Positions 42,032 through 50,584 of a stretch of 64,000 nucleotides of DNA are shown here, piece after piece. The stretch lies in contig JACQZW010000044.1 of assembly GCA_016213675.1 (NCBI GenBank), positions 1 through 64,000 on the forward strand, read 5' to 3'. The translations under genes and the position numbers were made by a program. The first letter of the stretch is position 1. Each line of letters starts with the position of its first letter. Under the pieces are notes generated by a model. That model did no database searches. It was not told the origin of the DNA and saw only the letters and a program-made list of their open reading frames with translations. Source of the DNA: Acidobacteriota bacterium. GTDB taxonomy: Bacteria > Acidobacteriota > Thermoanaerobaculia > Thermoanaerobaculales > Thermoanaerobaculaceae.

Positions 42032-42928
42032 TCAGGGTCGGGGTGGCGGGGCCGGCTTCCAAGCCAGGCTCTCGAGGGCGAGCCAGGGTGTCTCCTTGCC
42101 GGCCGGCGTCGACACCAGCGTCGGCGGTTGGATCAGTACCTCTCCGGCTGTCCCAGCGCTGACCAGCTCGACGACGTGGCGCCCGGCCGTGAGCGAGGTC
42201 CCGGTGGCGGATCCGGTCTCTGGTCCTGCAAACGACACGCGCCCCGGCGTGCGGATCGGTGCCCCCGGTGCGACTACCAGGTCGAGTCGGAGGAGGCCGG
42301 GTCCCGGCAACGCGCGGACCGAGATCGAGCCCGCGCCCACGAGCTTGCGCCGCGCCAGGACCTGGCGGTCGCGGCCCGGGTCCTCCTTCATCCAGCCCGG
42401 CCCGAACACCACCTCCGCGGAGACCAGCGAGGGCGGGACGGTGACGGTGCCCACCGCGTACTCGCGGCGTTTCGGCGGCTTCGTGCTCTGCGCCGACAGC
42501 TCCCACCGGCGGCCCGAGGAGGCGTCGACGAGCCCGATGGACAGGTCGTAGGGCCCGGTGACCATGGGCGGTCCGAAGGCGGACTGGCAGAGGTCGAGCG
42601 GGTAGACGATCTCCGTGGACGGGCGCCAGTCGGCCGGCAGGGGGTGGTCGAAGGTGCGGACGACGTCACCGCCGCTGTCGAGGAGGTGGACGAAGACGGT
42701 CGCCTGGCCACGCTGGCGGCGCAGCCCGGCCGTCGGACTCCAACTCAACTGGAACGTCGCGCACTGGGCGTACGGCAGCTCGACCCTTCGCGGCGTGACG
42801 TCGATGGCGCCGACCGGCCCGTCGCGATCGGTGCAGGCGACGGCCGCGAGGAGCGCCACGGCGACCAGCGCCGGCGGGGCGAGAGGATGACGGTGTGGAG
42901 CACTCGGGTGGGTCGATCCTGTCGGCAT
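42032..42928 (-). CDS. Uncharacterised lipoprotein
   Basis: A 298-residue protein with an N-terminal lipoprotein-type signal (LVAVALLAAVACTD). The mature part is beta-rich, with two strand-rich regions resembling carbohydrate-binding or Ig-like folds: PYAQCATFQLSWSPTAGLRRQ, GPYDLSIGLVDASSGRRW, and LTAGRHVVELVSAGTAGEVLIQPP. I do not recognise the family. A similar layout is found in proteins near membrane glycosyltransferases that describe a polysaccharide or O-antigen-like jellyroll, but that is only a resemblance. The start ATG is six bases from TAGCCT (leaderless pattern) and is divergent from the S66 gene. Confidence 0.65.
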   Translation of the reverse strand: MPTGSTHPSAPHRHPLAPPALVAVALLAAVACTDRDGPVGAIDVTPRRVELPYAQCATFQLSWSPTAGLRRQRGQATVFVHLLDSGGDVVRTFDHPLPADWRPSTEIVYPLDLCQSAFGPPMVTGPYDLSIGLVDASSGRRWELSAQSTKPPKRREYAVGTVTVPPSLVSAEVVFGPGWMKEDPGRDRQVLARRKLVGAGSISVRALPGPGLLRLDLVVAPGAPIRTPGRVSFAGPETGSATGTSLTAGRHVVELVSAGTAGEVLIQPPTLVSTPAGKETPWLALESLAWKPAPPPRP

Positions 42929-42934
42929 GGGCGC

Positions 42935-42940
42935 AGGCTA
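42935..42940 (-). promoter_or_regulatory. Candidate -10 hexamer TAGCCT, six bases before the lipoprotein ATG
   Basis: Minus-strand TAGCCT, six bases, then ATG 42928. No Shine-Dalgarno. It forms a back-to-back pair with TAGAAT at 42993 for the divergent gene. Confidence 0.4.
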
Positions 42941-42992
42941 GGCGCGGTCCCGGGCCGTGTCAACGAACACATCGGTGCCGGGGCTGCGAGGA

Positions 42993-42998
42993 TAGAAT
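42993..42998 (+). promoter_or_regulatory. Candidate -10 hexamer TAGAAT, six bases before the S66 gene ATG
   Basis: TAGAAT, six bases, then ATG 43005. No Shine-Dalgarno sequence lies between. The identical arrangement TAGAAT-6-ATG occurs at 46802-46814. Confidence 0.5.
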
Positions 42999-43004
42999 CA
43001 CACG

Positions 43005-43916
43005 ATGACGCTCACGTCGCGCCCGCTTCCTGCGCCGCTCCGCCGCGGAGCCAGAATCGGCATCGCCGCGCTCTCCGGGACGCCGGACCCGACGCGGCTG
43101 CGGGAGGGTGTGGCCGTGCTGGAGTCCGCAGGGTACCGGGTCGTGCTCGCCCCGAACCTCGAGCGGCGCGCCGGCTACCTGGCGGGTTCGGACCGCGAGC
43201 GTCTGGTCGGCCTGGACACGCTGCTCGCTGCAGGCGTGGATGCGATCGTCGCCGCGCGCGGCGGCTACGGCCTCATGCGCGTGCTCGACGGCCTGCCGTG
43301 GGATCGCCTGGCGGCGTGGGGGGGATGGCTGGTGGGGTTCTCGGACGTCACGGCGCTCCATGCCGCGGCTGGCGGCCGCCTGCCCGTGGCGACCCTCCAC
43401 GGTCCGGTGGGCGCGACACTCGCCCGTGACGGCGCCAGCGCCGCGGCGCTGCTCCGCTGGCTCGGCGGAGCGCCACCGAGGACGCTTTTCCGTTTTCGCC
43501 CGGGCCAGGTCATCCGGCCGGGGACGGCGCGCGGCGTGGCGGTGGGCGGCAACCTGTCGCTCCTCGCGGCCCTGACCGGCACGCCCTACGAGGCTGAGTA
43601 CGCCGATGCCGTGCTCTTTCTCGAGGAGGTCGGCGAGGCCGGGTACCGGCTCGACCGTTTGTTGACCCAGCTTTGCCTCTCCTCTAGACTCGCCCGGGTC
43701 AAGGCGATCATCGTGGGTCAAATGGTGAGGTGTGGGCGCGGAGAACCGGGTTGGCGCGAGCGCTGGCGGGCCTTGCTCGCCGAGACCGCGCCTGCGACCG
43801 CAGTCGTGGTGGATGGGCTTGCGTTCGGCCACGGTTCGACGAACACCCCGTTCCCCGTCGGAGTACCGGTGAGCGTCGACACCACGCGCGGCGAGGTGAC
43901 CTGGGGAGGCGAGTAG
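43005..43916 (+). CDS. S66 family LD-carboxypeptidase
   Basis: A 303-residue muramoyltetrapeptide carboxypeptidase-like protein. The catalytic serine lies in GFSDVTALHAA after ARGGYGLMRVLD, the glutamate in LFLEEVGEAGYRLDRLLTQL, and the histidine in AFGHGSTNTPFPVG. These are the Ser-Glu-His triad positions of family S66. The enzyme trims the terminal D-alanine from cytoplasmic peptidoglycan tetrapeptides for recycling. No signal peptide. It starts an apparent operon with the cNMP/FHA gene (adjacent, zero gap), recG (overlap) and the pentapeptide gene. Confidence 0.92.
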   Translation: MTLTSRPLPAPLRRGARIGIAALSGTPDPTRLREGVAVLESAGYRVVLAPNLERRAGYLAGSDRERLVGLDTLLAAGVDAIVAARGGYGLMRVLDGLPWDRLAAWGGWLVGFSDVTALHAAAGGRLPVATLHGPVGATLARDGASAAALLRWLGGAPPRTLFRFRPGQVIRPGTARGVAVGGNLSLLAALTGTPYEAEYADAVLFLEEVGEAGYRLDRLLTQLCLSSRLARVKAIIVGQMVRCGRGEPGWRERWRALLAETAPATAVVVDGLAFGHGSTNTPFPVGVPVSVDTTRGEVTWGGE

Positions 43917-44702
43917 GTGGCGAAGCTTCGCGTCGGGGGCACGGCCAAGCACGGGATCGACGACCTGGCGCGCCGTTTCGAGTCCGGTACGGTGATCTTC
44001 CGCGACGGCGACCCGGGCCGCGAGATGTACATCATCCAGAGCGGGAGCGTACGGATCTCGCGGGCCGTCAACGGCGAAGAGCGTGAGCTGGCCGTCCTCG
44101 AGAAGGGCGACTTCTTCGGCGAGATGGCGATCCTCGAGGACTACCCCGAGCGGTCCGCGACCGCCAGCGCGATCACCGACGTCGAGGTGCTGCGGCTCTC
44201 GAGCGCCGACCTCGACGAGATGCTGCAGCGTCGCCCGTGGATCGCGGTGCGGATGATGGCGAAGCTCTCCGAGCGGCTGCGCGAGGCGAACCGGCGGGTC
44301 GAGGAGCTGGCGGGGGCCAAGGCCGAGGCGGCGACCCTGCCGCCGGCCGTGGGGAGCCAGGGCGTCGAGGCGCGGACGCTGCTCTACCACGAGGCGTCCC
44401 ACCGGGTGTTCGGCCTGAAGCCGTCCGGCGACACCACGCTGGGTCGCCACGACCCGGTCACCGGCGTGACACCGGACATCGACCTCACCGCCCTCGACCC
44501 TGACCGCACCATCTCGCGCCGGCACGCCACGATCCGCAGCCTGGACGGCACCTTGACCGTGACCGAGAGCAACGCCTCGACCAACGGGACCTTCGTCAAC
44601 GCCGTCAAGCTGGAGCCGTTCCAACCCTGCCCGCTCGCGCACGGCGACATGTTGCAGCTCGCCCTGGTGACGTTGCGGGTCTACGTCCTCGCCGGGGGAT
44701 GA
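43917..44702 (+). CDS. Cyclic-nucleotide-binding domain fused to an FHA domain
   Basis: A 261-residue protein starting at GTG directly after the S66 stop. Residues about 18-125 form a CRP-type cyclic-nucleotide-binding domain (RDGDPGREMYIIQSGSVRISR, DFFGEMAILEDYPERSATA). A short helical linker follows, then an FHA domain (about 165-258) with LGRHDP, DRTISRRHATIR and NASTNGTFVN, which binds phosphothreonine. There is no DNA-binding domain. It may sense a nucleotide or redox signal and dock onto a phosphorylated partner. The partner kinase is not adjacent. Its end overlaps recG by four bases. Confidence 0.9.
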   Translation: MAKLRVGGTAKHGIDDLARRFESGTVIFRDGDPGREMYIIQSGSVRISRAVNGEERELAVLEKGDFFGEMAILEDYPERSATASAITDVEVLRLSSADLDEMLQRRPWIAVRMMAKLSERLREANRRVEELAGAKAEAATLPPAVGSQGVEARTLLYHEASHRVFGLKPSGDTTLGRHDPVTGVTPDIDLTALDPDRTISRRHATIRSLDGTLTVTESNASTNGTFVNAVKLEPFQPCPLAHGDMLQLALVTLRVYVLAGG

Positions 44703-46804
44703 CCCCCACGCTCGGGCTCGCGAGCCCGCTGGCCGCCGTCAAGGGCGTCGGTCCCGCCGGCGCCCGGTTGCTCTCCGCCGCCGGCCTCGACACCGTCCTC
44801 GACCTGCTCCTCAACCTCCCGTATCGCTACGAGGACCGGTCCAACCCGCGGACGATCGGATCGCTCGGGGAGCCCGGCGAGGTCGTGACGGTGGGCGGCC
44901 GCCTGCTTCACCTCCGCGAGCGGCGGGCCCGGGCCCGCCGGCTGCGGCTCGTCGAGGCGGTGGTCGACGACGGGACCGGTGCCATTCAGGTGGTCTGGTT
45001 CAACCAGCCATACCTGGCAGGGACGCTGTCCGCGGGCGGGCGTGTCTGGCTGCACGGGGCGCTCCGGCCGGCCCGGTCGGGGCTCGGCCTGCAGCTCGTC
45101 GGTCCGGAGTGGGAAGTCGAGGACGAGGACGCCGACCCGATCCACCTCGGCCGCATCGTGCCGATGTACCGCCGGGTCGGGAGCTGGAGCGGGCGGCGGG
45201 TGCGCTCACTGGTCGCGCGCACGTTGGGCTCCCTGGGTGAGGTCGACGATCCCCTGCGACCATGGCTTCCCGCCGCGCTCGGCCTGCCGCCGCTCGGCGA
45301 GGCGCTCGCCTCGCTGCACTTCCCGCCGGCGCCGGCCGATGCGTCCGCCCTCGACGCCGCGCTCGACGCCCTCGCCCACCGCACCACGGCGGCTCACCGG
45401 CGGCTGGCGTTCGAGGAGCTGCTCGCCCTCGGCGTCGTGCTCGAGCGGGAGAGGGCGACACGCCGGTCGCGGCGGGCCCTCGCCTGCACGGTCGACGACG
45501 CCGTCCGGGAGCGCGCCAGGGCGGTGCTGCCGTTCCACCTCACGGCCGCCCAGAAGCGGGTCCTCGCGGAGATCGTCGCCGATCTGCGCGGGGAGGTGCC
45601 GATGGCCCGCCTGCTGCAGGGCGACGTCGGCTCCGGCAAGACGATCGTGGCGACGCTGGCGGCGCGGGTGGTGCTGGAGTCCGGCGCCCAGGTGGCGCTG
45701 CTCGCCCCGACCGAGCTGCTCGTCCAGCAGCACCTGGCGACGCTGGCGCGGCTGCTCGCGCCGACCGCGTACCGGCCGGCCGTGCTCTCCGGGTCGTTGC
45801 CGGGGCGCGAGAAGACCGACGTCCGCGGCGCCCTCGAGGCCGGCGCGGCCCGCCTGGTCGTCGGCACGCATGCCTTGCTCCAGGACGCCACGGCCTTTGC
45901 GCACCTGGGCCTCGTCGTCATCGACGAGCAGCACCGCTTCGGCGTCGCCCAACGTCAGGCGCTGCTCGCCAAGGGGCACGCGCCGCACCTGCTGGTGATG
46001 ACGGCGACTCCGATTCCGCGCTCGCTCGCGCTGACTGTGTACGGCGACCTCGACGTCTCGGTGCTCGACGAGCTTCCCCCCGGGCGATCACCGATCCGCA
46101 CGGTGCTGCGCGACGACTCGGCGCGGCCGCGCCTCGCGGAGTTCCTGCGCCGCGAGGTCGACGACGGGGCGAGGGTGTACTGGGTGTTCCCGCTCATCGA
46201 GGAGTCGCAGAAGGTCTCTCGGCGGGCCGTCGAGACGCATGCCCGGGCGGTCAAGGCCGAGCTGGCCGGCGTCGGGGTGGCGGTCGTCCACGGCAGGACC
46301 CCGGCGGCGGAGCGCGAGGCCGTGATGGCCGCGTTCGCCGGCGGGTCGATTCGGGTGCTGTGCGCGACGACGGTCATCGAGGTCGGCGTCGACGTGCCCG
46401 AGGCGTCCGTGATGGTCATCGAGAACGCCGAGACGTTCGGGCTCGCGCAGCTCCACCAGCTTCGCGGGCGGGTCGGTCGGGGGACGCGCCCCTCGTGGTG
46501 CGTGCTGCTCGTCGGCGAGGGGTGCTCCGCCGAGGCGAGGACGCGCCTGGAGTACTTCGCGTCCACGACCGACGGGTTCCGCATCGCCGAGGAGGACTTC
46601 CGGACGCGCGGGCCCGGCGAGCTGACCGGCGCCAGACAGTGGGGTAGGCCGGAGTTCCGGGTCGCGTCCCTCGTGATCCACCGCAGGGAGCTCGAGGCCG
46701 CGCGGGAAGTCGCCGCGGCGGCGGCCGCGGGCGGGACCCTGGCTTCCCTGGAGTCCGCGCTGTCGGGCCGAGATCTCCTCGGCAAGAGCGTGCCGGTCGG
46801 GTAG
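44699..46804 (+). CDS. recG: ATP-dependent DNA helicase RecG
   Basis: A 701-residue superfamily 2 helicase that drives replication-fork reversal and Holliday-junction branch migration. The N-terminal wedge/OB domain (VKGVGPAGARLLSAAGL) is followed by Walker A QGDVGSGKTIVATLAA, the DEQHRFG box (Walker B variant), TATPIPRSLA (motif III) and QLRGRVGRG (motif VI). The TRG region EEDFRTRGPGELTGARQWG is complete. ATG overlaps the preceding stop (ATGA), so it is coupled to the cNMP/FHA gene. Length and motifs are normal. Confidence 0.96.
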   Translation: MTPTLGLASPLAAVKGVGPAGARLLSAAGLDTVLDLLLNLPYRYEDRSNPRTIGSLGEPGEVVTVGGRLLHLRERRARARRLRLVEAVVDDGTGAIQVVWFNQPYLAGTLSAGGRVWLHGALRPARSGLGLQLVGPEWEVEDEDADPIHLGRIVPMYRRVGSWSGRRVRSLVARTLGSLGEVDDPLRPWLPAALGLPPLGEALASLHFPPAPADASALDAALDALAHRTTAAHRRLAFEELLALGVVLERERATRRSRRALACTVDDAVRERARAVLPFHLTAAQKRVLAEIVADLRGEVPMARLLQGDVGSGKTIVATLAARVVLESGAQVALLAPTELLVQQHLATLARLLAPTAYRPAVLSGSLPGREKTDVRGALEAGAARLVVGTHALLQDATAFAHLGLVVIDEQHRFGVAQRQALLAKGHAPHLLVMTATPIPRSLALTVYGDLDVSVLDELPPGRSPIRTVLRDDSARPRLAEFLRREVDDGARVYWVFPLIEESQKVSRRAVETHARAVKAELAGVGVAVVHGRTPAAEREAVMAAFAGGSIRVLCATTVIEVGVDVPEASVMVIENAETFGLAQLHQLRGRVGRGTRPSWCVLLVGEGCSAEARTRLEYFASTTDGFRIAEEDFRTRGPGELTGARQWGRPEFRVASLVIHRRELEAAREVAAAAAAGGTLASLESALSGRDLLGKSVPVG

Positions 46805-46807
46805 AAT
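46802..46807 (+). promoter_or_regulatory. Candidate -10 hexamer TAGAAT, six bases before the pentapeptide gene ATG
   Basis: TAGAAT, six bases (CCCGCC), then ATG 46814. It overlaps the recG stop codon, so the pentapeptide gene may have its own leaderless promoter in addition to read-through. Confidence 0.45.
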
Positions 46808-46813
46808 CCCGCC

Positions 46814-48352
46814 ATGGCCAACGCCGAGCATCTCAAGCTGTTGATGACCGACGAGTGGGCGAGCTGGCGACAGGCCAACCCGCGACTCCTGCCCGACCTC
46901 GTCGAGGCGGACCTGCGCGGGGCCGATCTGCACGGCATCAACCTCGCCCGCGCGGTCCTGACGCGGTGCGAGCTGCAGGGCGCGAACCTCGCAGGTGCCT
47001 CGCTCGTCAACGCCCACGTCGAAGGCGCGTACTTCGAGAACACCAACCTTGACGGGTGCGACTGCACCGGCGTCAAGCTGGACCTCCTGGAGCTCCAGTC
47101 GTGCTCGTTCCGGGCCGCGAACTTCACCGGCGCGACCTTCCGCGGGTCGAACATGAGCGGTTGCGACCTGTCGGGGGCGAAGCTGTCGCAGGTGAACCTC
47201 GAGGGAGCGATCCTCGACCGGGCGGACCTGACCGGGGCGGACCTGACCGGGGCAACGCTGCGCGGCGCACGGATGGACGGCGCCAACCTGACCGGGGCCA
47301 ACCTGACCAGTGCGAACCTCGAGAACGTCTCGCTCGCCGGCAACAAGATGGTCGGCGTGAACCTCGAGAACGCCTACGTGCAGCGCGCCCAGCTCGTCGG
47401 CGCCGACCTCGAGAGGGTCAAGGCGACGCGGGCCAACTTCCGCGAGGCCAACCTCCTGCGGGCCAACCTGGCGTACGGGGTCTTCGACTGGACCGACTTC
47501 ACCAACGCGACGCTCAAGGCCGCCAACTGCGAGGAGGCCCGGTTCGTCAACTGCGACATGGCCACCGTGGACCTCCGCGAGGCGGTGCTGCTCAATGCGA
47601 CGTTCGACAACGTGCAGATGCCCGGGGCGAGCCTCGCCGGGCTCGACCTGCGCGCCCCGAGGATCGGCAAGGTGGTCCTGGTCAAGGCCAACATGTCGGG
47701 GTGCGTGCTGCGCGGCGTCCAGTTCCGCAAGATGCGCATGGACGGGGCGCGGCTCGAGGGCGCGGACCTACGCGAGGCCAACCTCGAGGGCGCGATCCTC
47801 GACGGCGCCTACCTTTCCGGCGTCGAGATGCGCAGCACCCGCATGCGGAGCGCGAGCCTCGTCGGGGCGGTGCTGGCCGACGCCGACATCTCGGGGTGCG
47901 ACCTCATCCTCGCCAACCTCTCCGAGGCCGACTGCACCCGTACCGACTTCCGGTTCACCCGGCTGGTCGGAGCCGAGTGCCGCAAGGCGCATTTCCAGTG
48001 GGCCGACCTGCGCAACGCGGACTTCACCAACGCCTCGGTCGGCGGCGCCAGCTTCTGGGGCGCCCGGATGATGAACACCAAGCTGCCGTGGCAGGCGTTC
48101 TTCTGGAAGGTGATCGTCGGGGCTTCGACGGTGTTCATCGTGGCGCGCCGCCGGCGCGAGGAGCGACAGAAGCGCGACCATGCCCGCCGCATCCGTGACA
48201 CCGTGCGGCTGGTCGAGCGCCTCGAGGCGAAGGACCCGCGACTCCGCCGGATCGCCGCTGCGATCAACGCGGCGCCGGCTCGCGACGGCGTCGCGCCGCG
48301 GGAGAGCCCGGCGTCGCGCGAGTCCGCGCGAACCGCGGAGGACGAGGACTGA
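46814..48352 (+). CDS. Large pentapeptide-repeat protein
   Basis: A 512-residue protein. Residues about 25-425 are an almost unbroken run of A(N/D)LxG-type pentapeptides, for example ADLTGADLTGATLRGARMDG, which fold as a right-handed quadrilateral beta-helix. The C-terminal 80 residues are different: a short hydrophobic segment (PWQAFFWKVIVGASTVFIVA), then a basic region (RRRREERQKRDHARRI) and a disordered tail. It could be membrane-anchored with the helix in the cytoplasm. Some such proteins mimic DNA and protect gyrase, but that is not shown here. It follows recG by nine bases. Confidence 0.88.
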   Translation: MANAEHLKLLMTDEWASWRQANPRLLPDLVEADLRGADLHGINLARAVLTRCELQGANLAGASLVNAHVEGAYFENTNLDGCDCTGVKLDLLELQSCSFRAANFTGATFRGSNMSGCDLSGAKLSQVNLEGAILDRADLTGADLTGATLRGARMDGANLTGANLTSANLENVSLAGNKMVGVNLENAYVQRAQLVGADLERVKATRANFREANLLRANLAYGVFDWTDFTNATLKAANCEEARFVNCDMATVDLREAVLLNATFDNVQMPGASLAGLDLRAPRIGKVVLVKANMSGCVLRGVQFRKMRMDGARLEGADLREANLEGAILDGAYLSGVEMRSTRMRSASLVGAVLADADISGCDLILANLSEADCTRTDFRFTRLVGAECRKAHFQWADLRNADFTNASVGGASFWGARMMNTKLPWQAFFWKVIVGASTVFIVARRRREERQKRDHARRIRDTVRLVERLEAKDPRLRRIAAAINAAPARDGVAPRESPASRESARTAEDED

Positions 48353-48358
48353 TCGCGG

Positions 48359-48946
48359 TCAGGACGCGGAGAGCTCGCGGGTTTCGACCGCCAGCGCCTC
48401 CACCGTCACGTGCTCCAGGGCCTTGGCCCTGCGCTGCATCTCGAGGACACCCGGGAGAGGCCCGGCGAACGTGCCCGAGGCCTTGAACGTGTAGTCGTGG
48501 GTCGGCGAGTACAGCTCGGTACCCTTCGCGCTCGAGTCGCTCTCCTCGGCCTGTTCGAGGTCCTCGACGGCGACCCCGCCCGGCAGCGACGCGAGGAGTT
48601 CGTCCCGGAACCTCCGCGCGACCCCGACCGAGAATGTCTCGATGGCGACGGCCAGGCGCGCCCTGACGACCTCGCTGATGCCGACGACCCGTAGGCCCAC
48701 GCTGTCGCCGTGGGAGCGGATGGCGGCCGCGAGCTCGACGGCGGTCGTCGCCGGGGCGAGCAGGAGATGATGGCTGCCGGCCGCGAAGAGCCCGCGGAGG
48801 CGCTCGTGGAATGACGTCGGGGCGAGGTCGACGTCCGTTCCGAGCAGCGTTGCGTCCCGCCCCGGGTGTCCGGCGGCGAATCCTTGTGCGAAGGCGCGCA
48901 GTACCTTCTCCGAGCCCTCGACGACGATTTCGTGCCAGGCGGTCAT
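48359..48946 (-). CDS. Uncharacterised conserved-looking protein
   Basis: A 195-residue soluble protein that I do not recognise. It begins WHEIVVEGSEKVLRAFAQGFAAG and contains SFHERLRGLFAAGSHHLLLAPATTAVELAAAIRSHGDSVGLRVVG, suggesting alternating strands and helices. A later part (YTFKASGTFAGPLPGVLEMQRRAKALEHVTVEALAVETRELS) also looks well structured. No signal or membrane segment. AGGAGG precedes the ATG. It is ten bases downstream of no gene on its strand except the NhaD-type antiporter stop (48956), so it is probably the second gene of that transcript. Coding character is good. Confidence 0.7.
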   Translation of the reverse strand: MTAWHEIVVEGSEKVLRAFAQGFAAGHPGRDATLLGTDVDLAPTSFHERLRGLFAAGSHHLLLAPATTAVELAAAIRSHGDSVGLRVVGISEVVRARLAVAIETFSVGVARRFRDELLASLPGGVAVEDLEQAEESDSSAKGTELYSPTHDYTFKASGTFAGPLPGVLEMQRRAKALEHVTVEALAVETRELSAS

Positions 48947-48955
48947 GCAGGCCTC

Positions 48956-50401
48956 CTAGATGAAGAACAGCCAGGTGGTCAGGGCGAACACCGGGATCAG
49001 CACCGGGAGCGTGTAACGGAGGATGTACCCGAAGAACGACGGCATCGCGATGCCCGCCTCCTCGGCGATCGACTTGACCATGAAGTTCGGCGCGTTGCCG
49101 ATGTAGGTGTTGGCGCCCATGAACACCGCGCCGGTCGAGACGGCCTGGAGGAGCTTCCCATGCTCCGCGATCAGGAGCTGGATCGCCTCGCGTTCGGGAA
49201 CGCCGGGGTAGAGGCGGCCGAGCGCCGTGGACAGGAACGTCAGGTAGGTCGGCGCGTTGTCGAGGAACGACGACAGTCCGCCGGCCGCCCAGAAGAAGTG
49301 CGCCGCCTCGCGGACCCGGGCGACGAGGAGGCCGAGTGCCCCGTGCTCGCCGGCCCTGAGCATCTCGAGCGCCGGGATGATGGTGGCGAAGATCCCGGCG
49401 AAGAGGATCGCGACCTCCCTGATCGGGCCCCACGAGTACTCGTTCTGCTCGCGGACCCGGCGCGACGTGGTGAACCACGAGAGCGCCGCCACCCCGATCA
49501 GGATCGCGTCGCGCGTGAGGTTCTGGATGCCCTGGTGGACGCCGAGGATCGTCACCTCACCCGGGTGCCACACCCCGGAGAGGATCACGGCGCCGAGGAC
49601 GCCTCCGAGGTAGAGGAAGTTGTGCCACCCCTCGATGGCCAGCGGCTCGTGAGGGGCGTCGGCATGGGCTCTGGTGAGCGGGTCCTCGCGCCGCCACATC
49701 ACGCGGTCGACGAAGAAGTAGGTGACCAGGACGAGCGCGGCCACGAACAGCGTCTCCTTCCACAGGCCGAACGTCCAGAAGAACGGGACGCCGTGGAGGA
49801 AGCCGAGGAACAGCGGCGGGTCCCCGAGCGGCGTCAGCGCGCCGCCGATGTTGGCGACGAGGAAGATGAAGAACACGACCGTGTGCGCCTTGTGGCGCCG
49901 GTCGTGGTTGGCGCGCAGCAGCGGCCGGATCAGGAGCATCGACGCGCCGGTCGTGCCGATCCACGACGCCAGCAGGGTGCCGATCACCATGATCGTCGTG
50001 TTGACCCCGGGCGAGCCGCGCAGCGTGCCGCGGATGAAGATCCCGCCGCCGATGGTGAACAGCGCGCCGATGAGGATGAGGAACGGCACGTAGTCGATGA
50101 TCGCGGTGTGCGTAACCAGGTGGAGCGCCGGTTGGCCGTAGGCGGCGACGAACGGGATCACCAACACCAGCGCCCACGCCGCCGCGACCTTTGGGTAGTG
50201 GTGGTGCCAGAAGCGCGGCGCCAGCAAGGGAAAGAGGGCGATGGAGAGCAGCACGCCGACGAAGGGCAGCGCGCTCCACGCCGGCAGGACGGAGCCGAGG
50301 TCGGCAGCCGGCGCACCTTCGGAAGCGCCGGCCGATCCTGCCGCCAACGAGAGCCCGATCGCTGTGAAGGTCGTGAGGATCGCCCTGGAGCCCACGCTCA
50401 T
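48956..50401 (-). CDS. NhaD-type (ArsB/NhaD superfamily) sodium:proton antiporter
   Basis: A 481-residue membrane protein with an N-terminal signal-like segment (about 1-26) and about 12 helices. Family blocks include YVPFLILIGALFTIGGGIFIRG, GTTGASMLLIRPLLRAN and FLVANIGGALTPLGDPPLFLGF. The second half has GLSSFLDNAPTYLTFLSTA and MGANTYIGNAPNFMVKSIAEE. These are the ion-transport loop signatures of NhaD/ArsB-like antiporters. Na+/H+ exchange is the best guess; organic-anion transport is possible. A GGAG lies about nine bases before ATG 50401. The frame open to 51163 overlaps nnr and is a shadow. Confidence 0.8.
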   Translation of the reverse strand: MSVGSRAILTTFTAIGLSLAAGSAGASEGAPAADLGSVLPAWSALPFVGVLLSIALFPLLAPRFWHHHYPKVAAAWALVLVIPFVAAYGQPALHLVTHTAIIDYVPFLILIGALFTIGGGIFIRGTLRGSPGVNTTIMVIGTLLASWIGTTGASMLLIRPLLRANHDRRHKAHTVVFFIFLVANIGGALTPLGDPPLFLGFLHGVPFFWTFGLWKETLFVAALVLVTYFFVDRVMWRREDPLTRAHADAPHEPLAIEGWHNFLYLGGVLGAVILSGVWHPGEVTILGVHQGIQNLTRDAILIGVAALSWFTTSRRVREQNEYSWGPIREVAILFAGIFATIIPALEMLRAGEHGALGLLVARVREAAHFFWAAGGLSSFLDNAPTYLTFLSTALGRLYPGVPEREAIQLLIAEHGKLLQAVSTGAVFMGANTYIGNAPNFMVKSIAEEAGIAMPSFFGYILRYTLPVLIPVFALTTWLFFI

Positions 50402-50455
50402 GGTCTTCGCTCCGCCGGCTCGCCGGCAAACGGCGAAGCCTAGCATGGAAAGCGG

Positions 50456-50553
50456 CTTGAGACCTGAGGCTTGAGACCAGAGACCTGTGGCCGGGGGCTC
50501 AGGTTTGGAGGGTGGGGGAGCCCAAGCCCCAAGCCTCAAGTCCCAAGCCCGCT
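50456..50553. repeat. Degenerate 7-base tandem repeat, fourteen units in perfect register
   Basis: The type example of the family. Fourteen successive 7-mers with no indel, for example CTTGAGA, CCTGAGG, CTTGAGA, CCAGAGA, CCTGTGG, later GCCCCAA, GCCTCAA, GTCCCAA. Units differ by a few substitutions. The tract fills most of the space between the divergent antiporter and nnr genes and is purine-biased in its left half, C-rich in its right half. Confidence 0.75.
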
Positions 50554-50584
50554 GTTGGGGGTACGATGGCGCGGGGAGGGCGTC

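Noticed and set aside
50456..50553. Possible CRISPR array
   Set aside because: Units are 7 bases, contiguous and degenerate, with no spacers and no cas genes.
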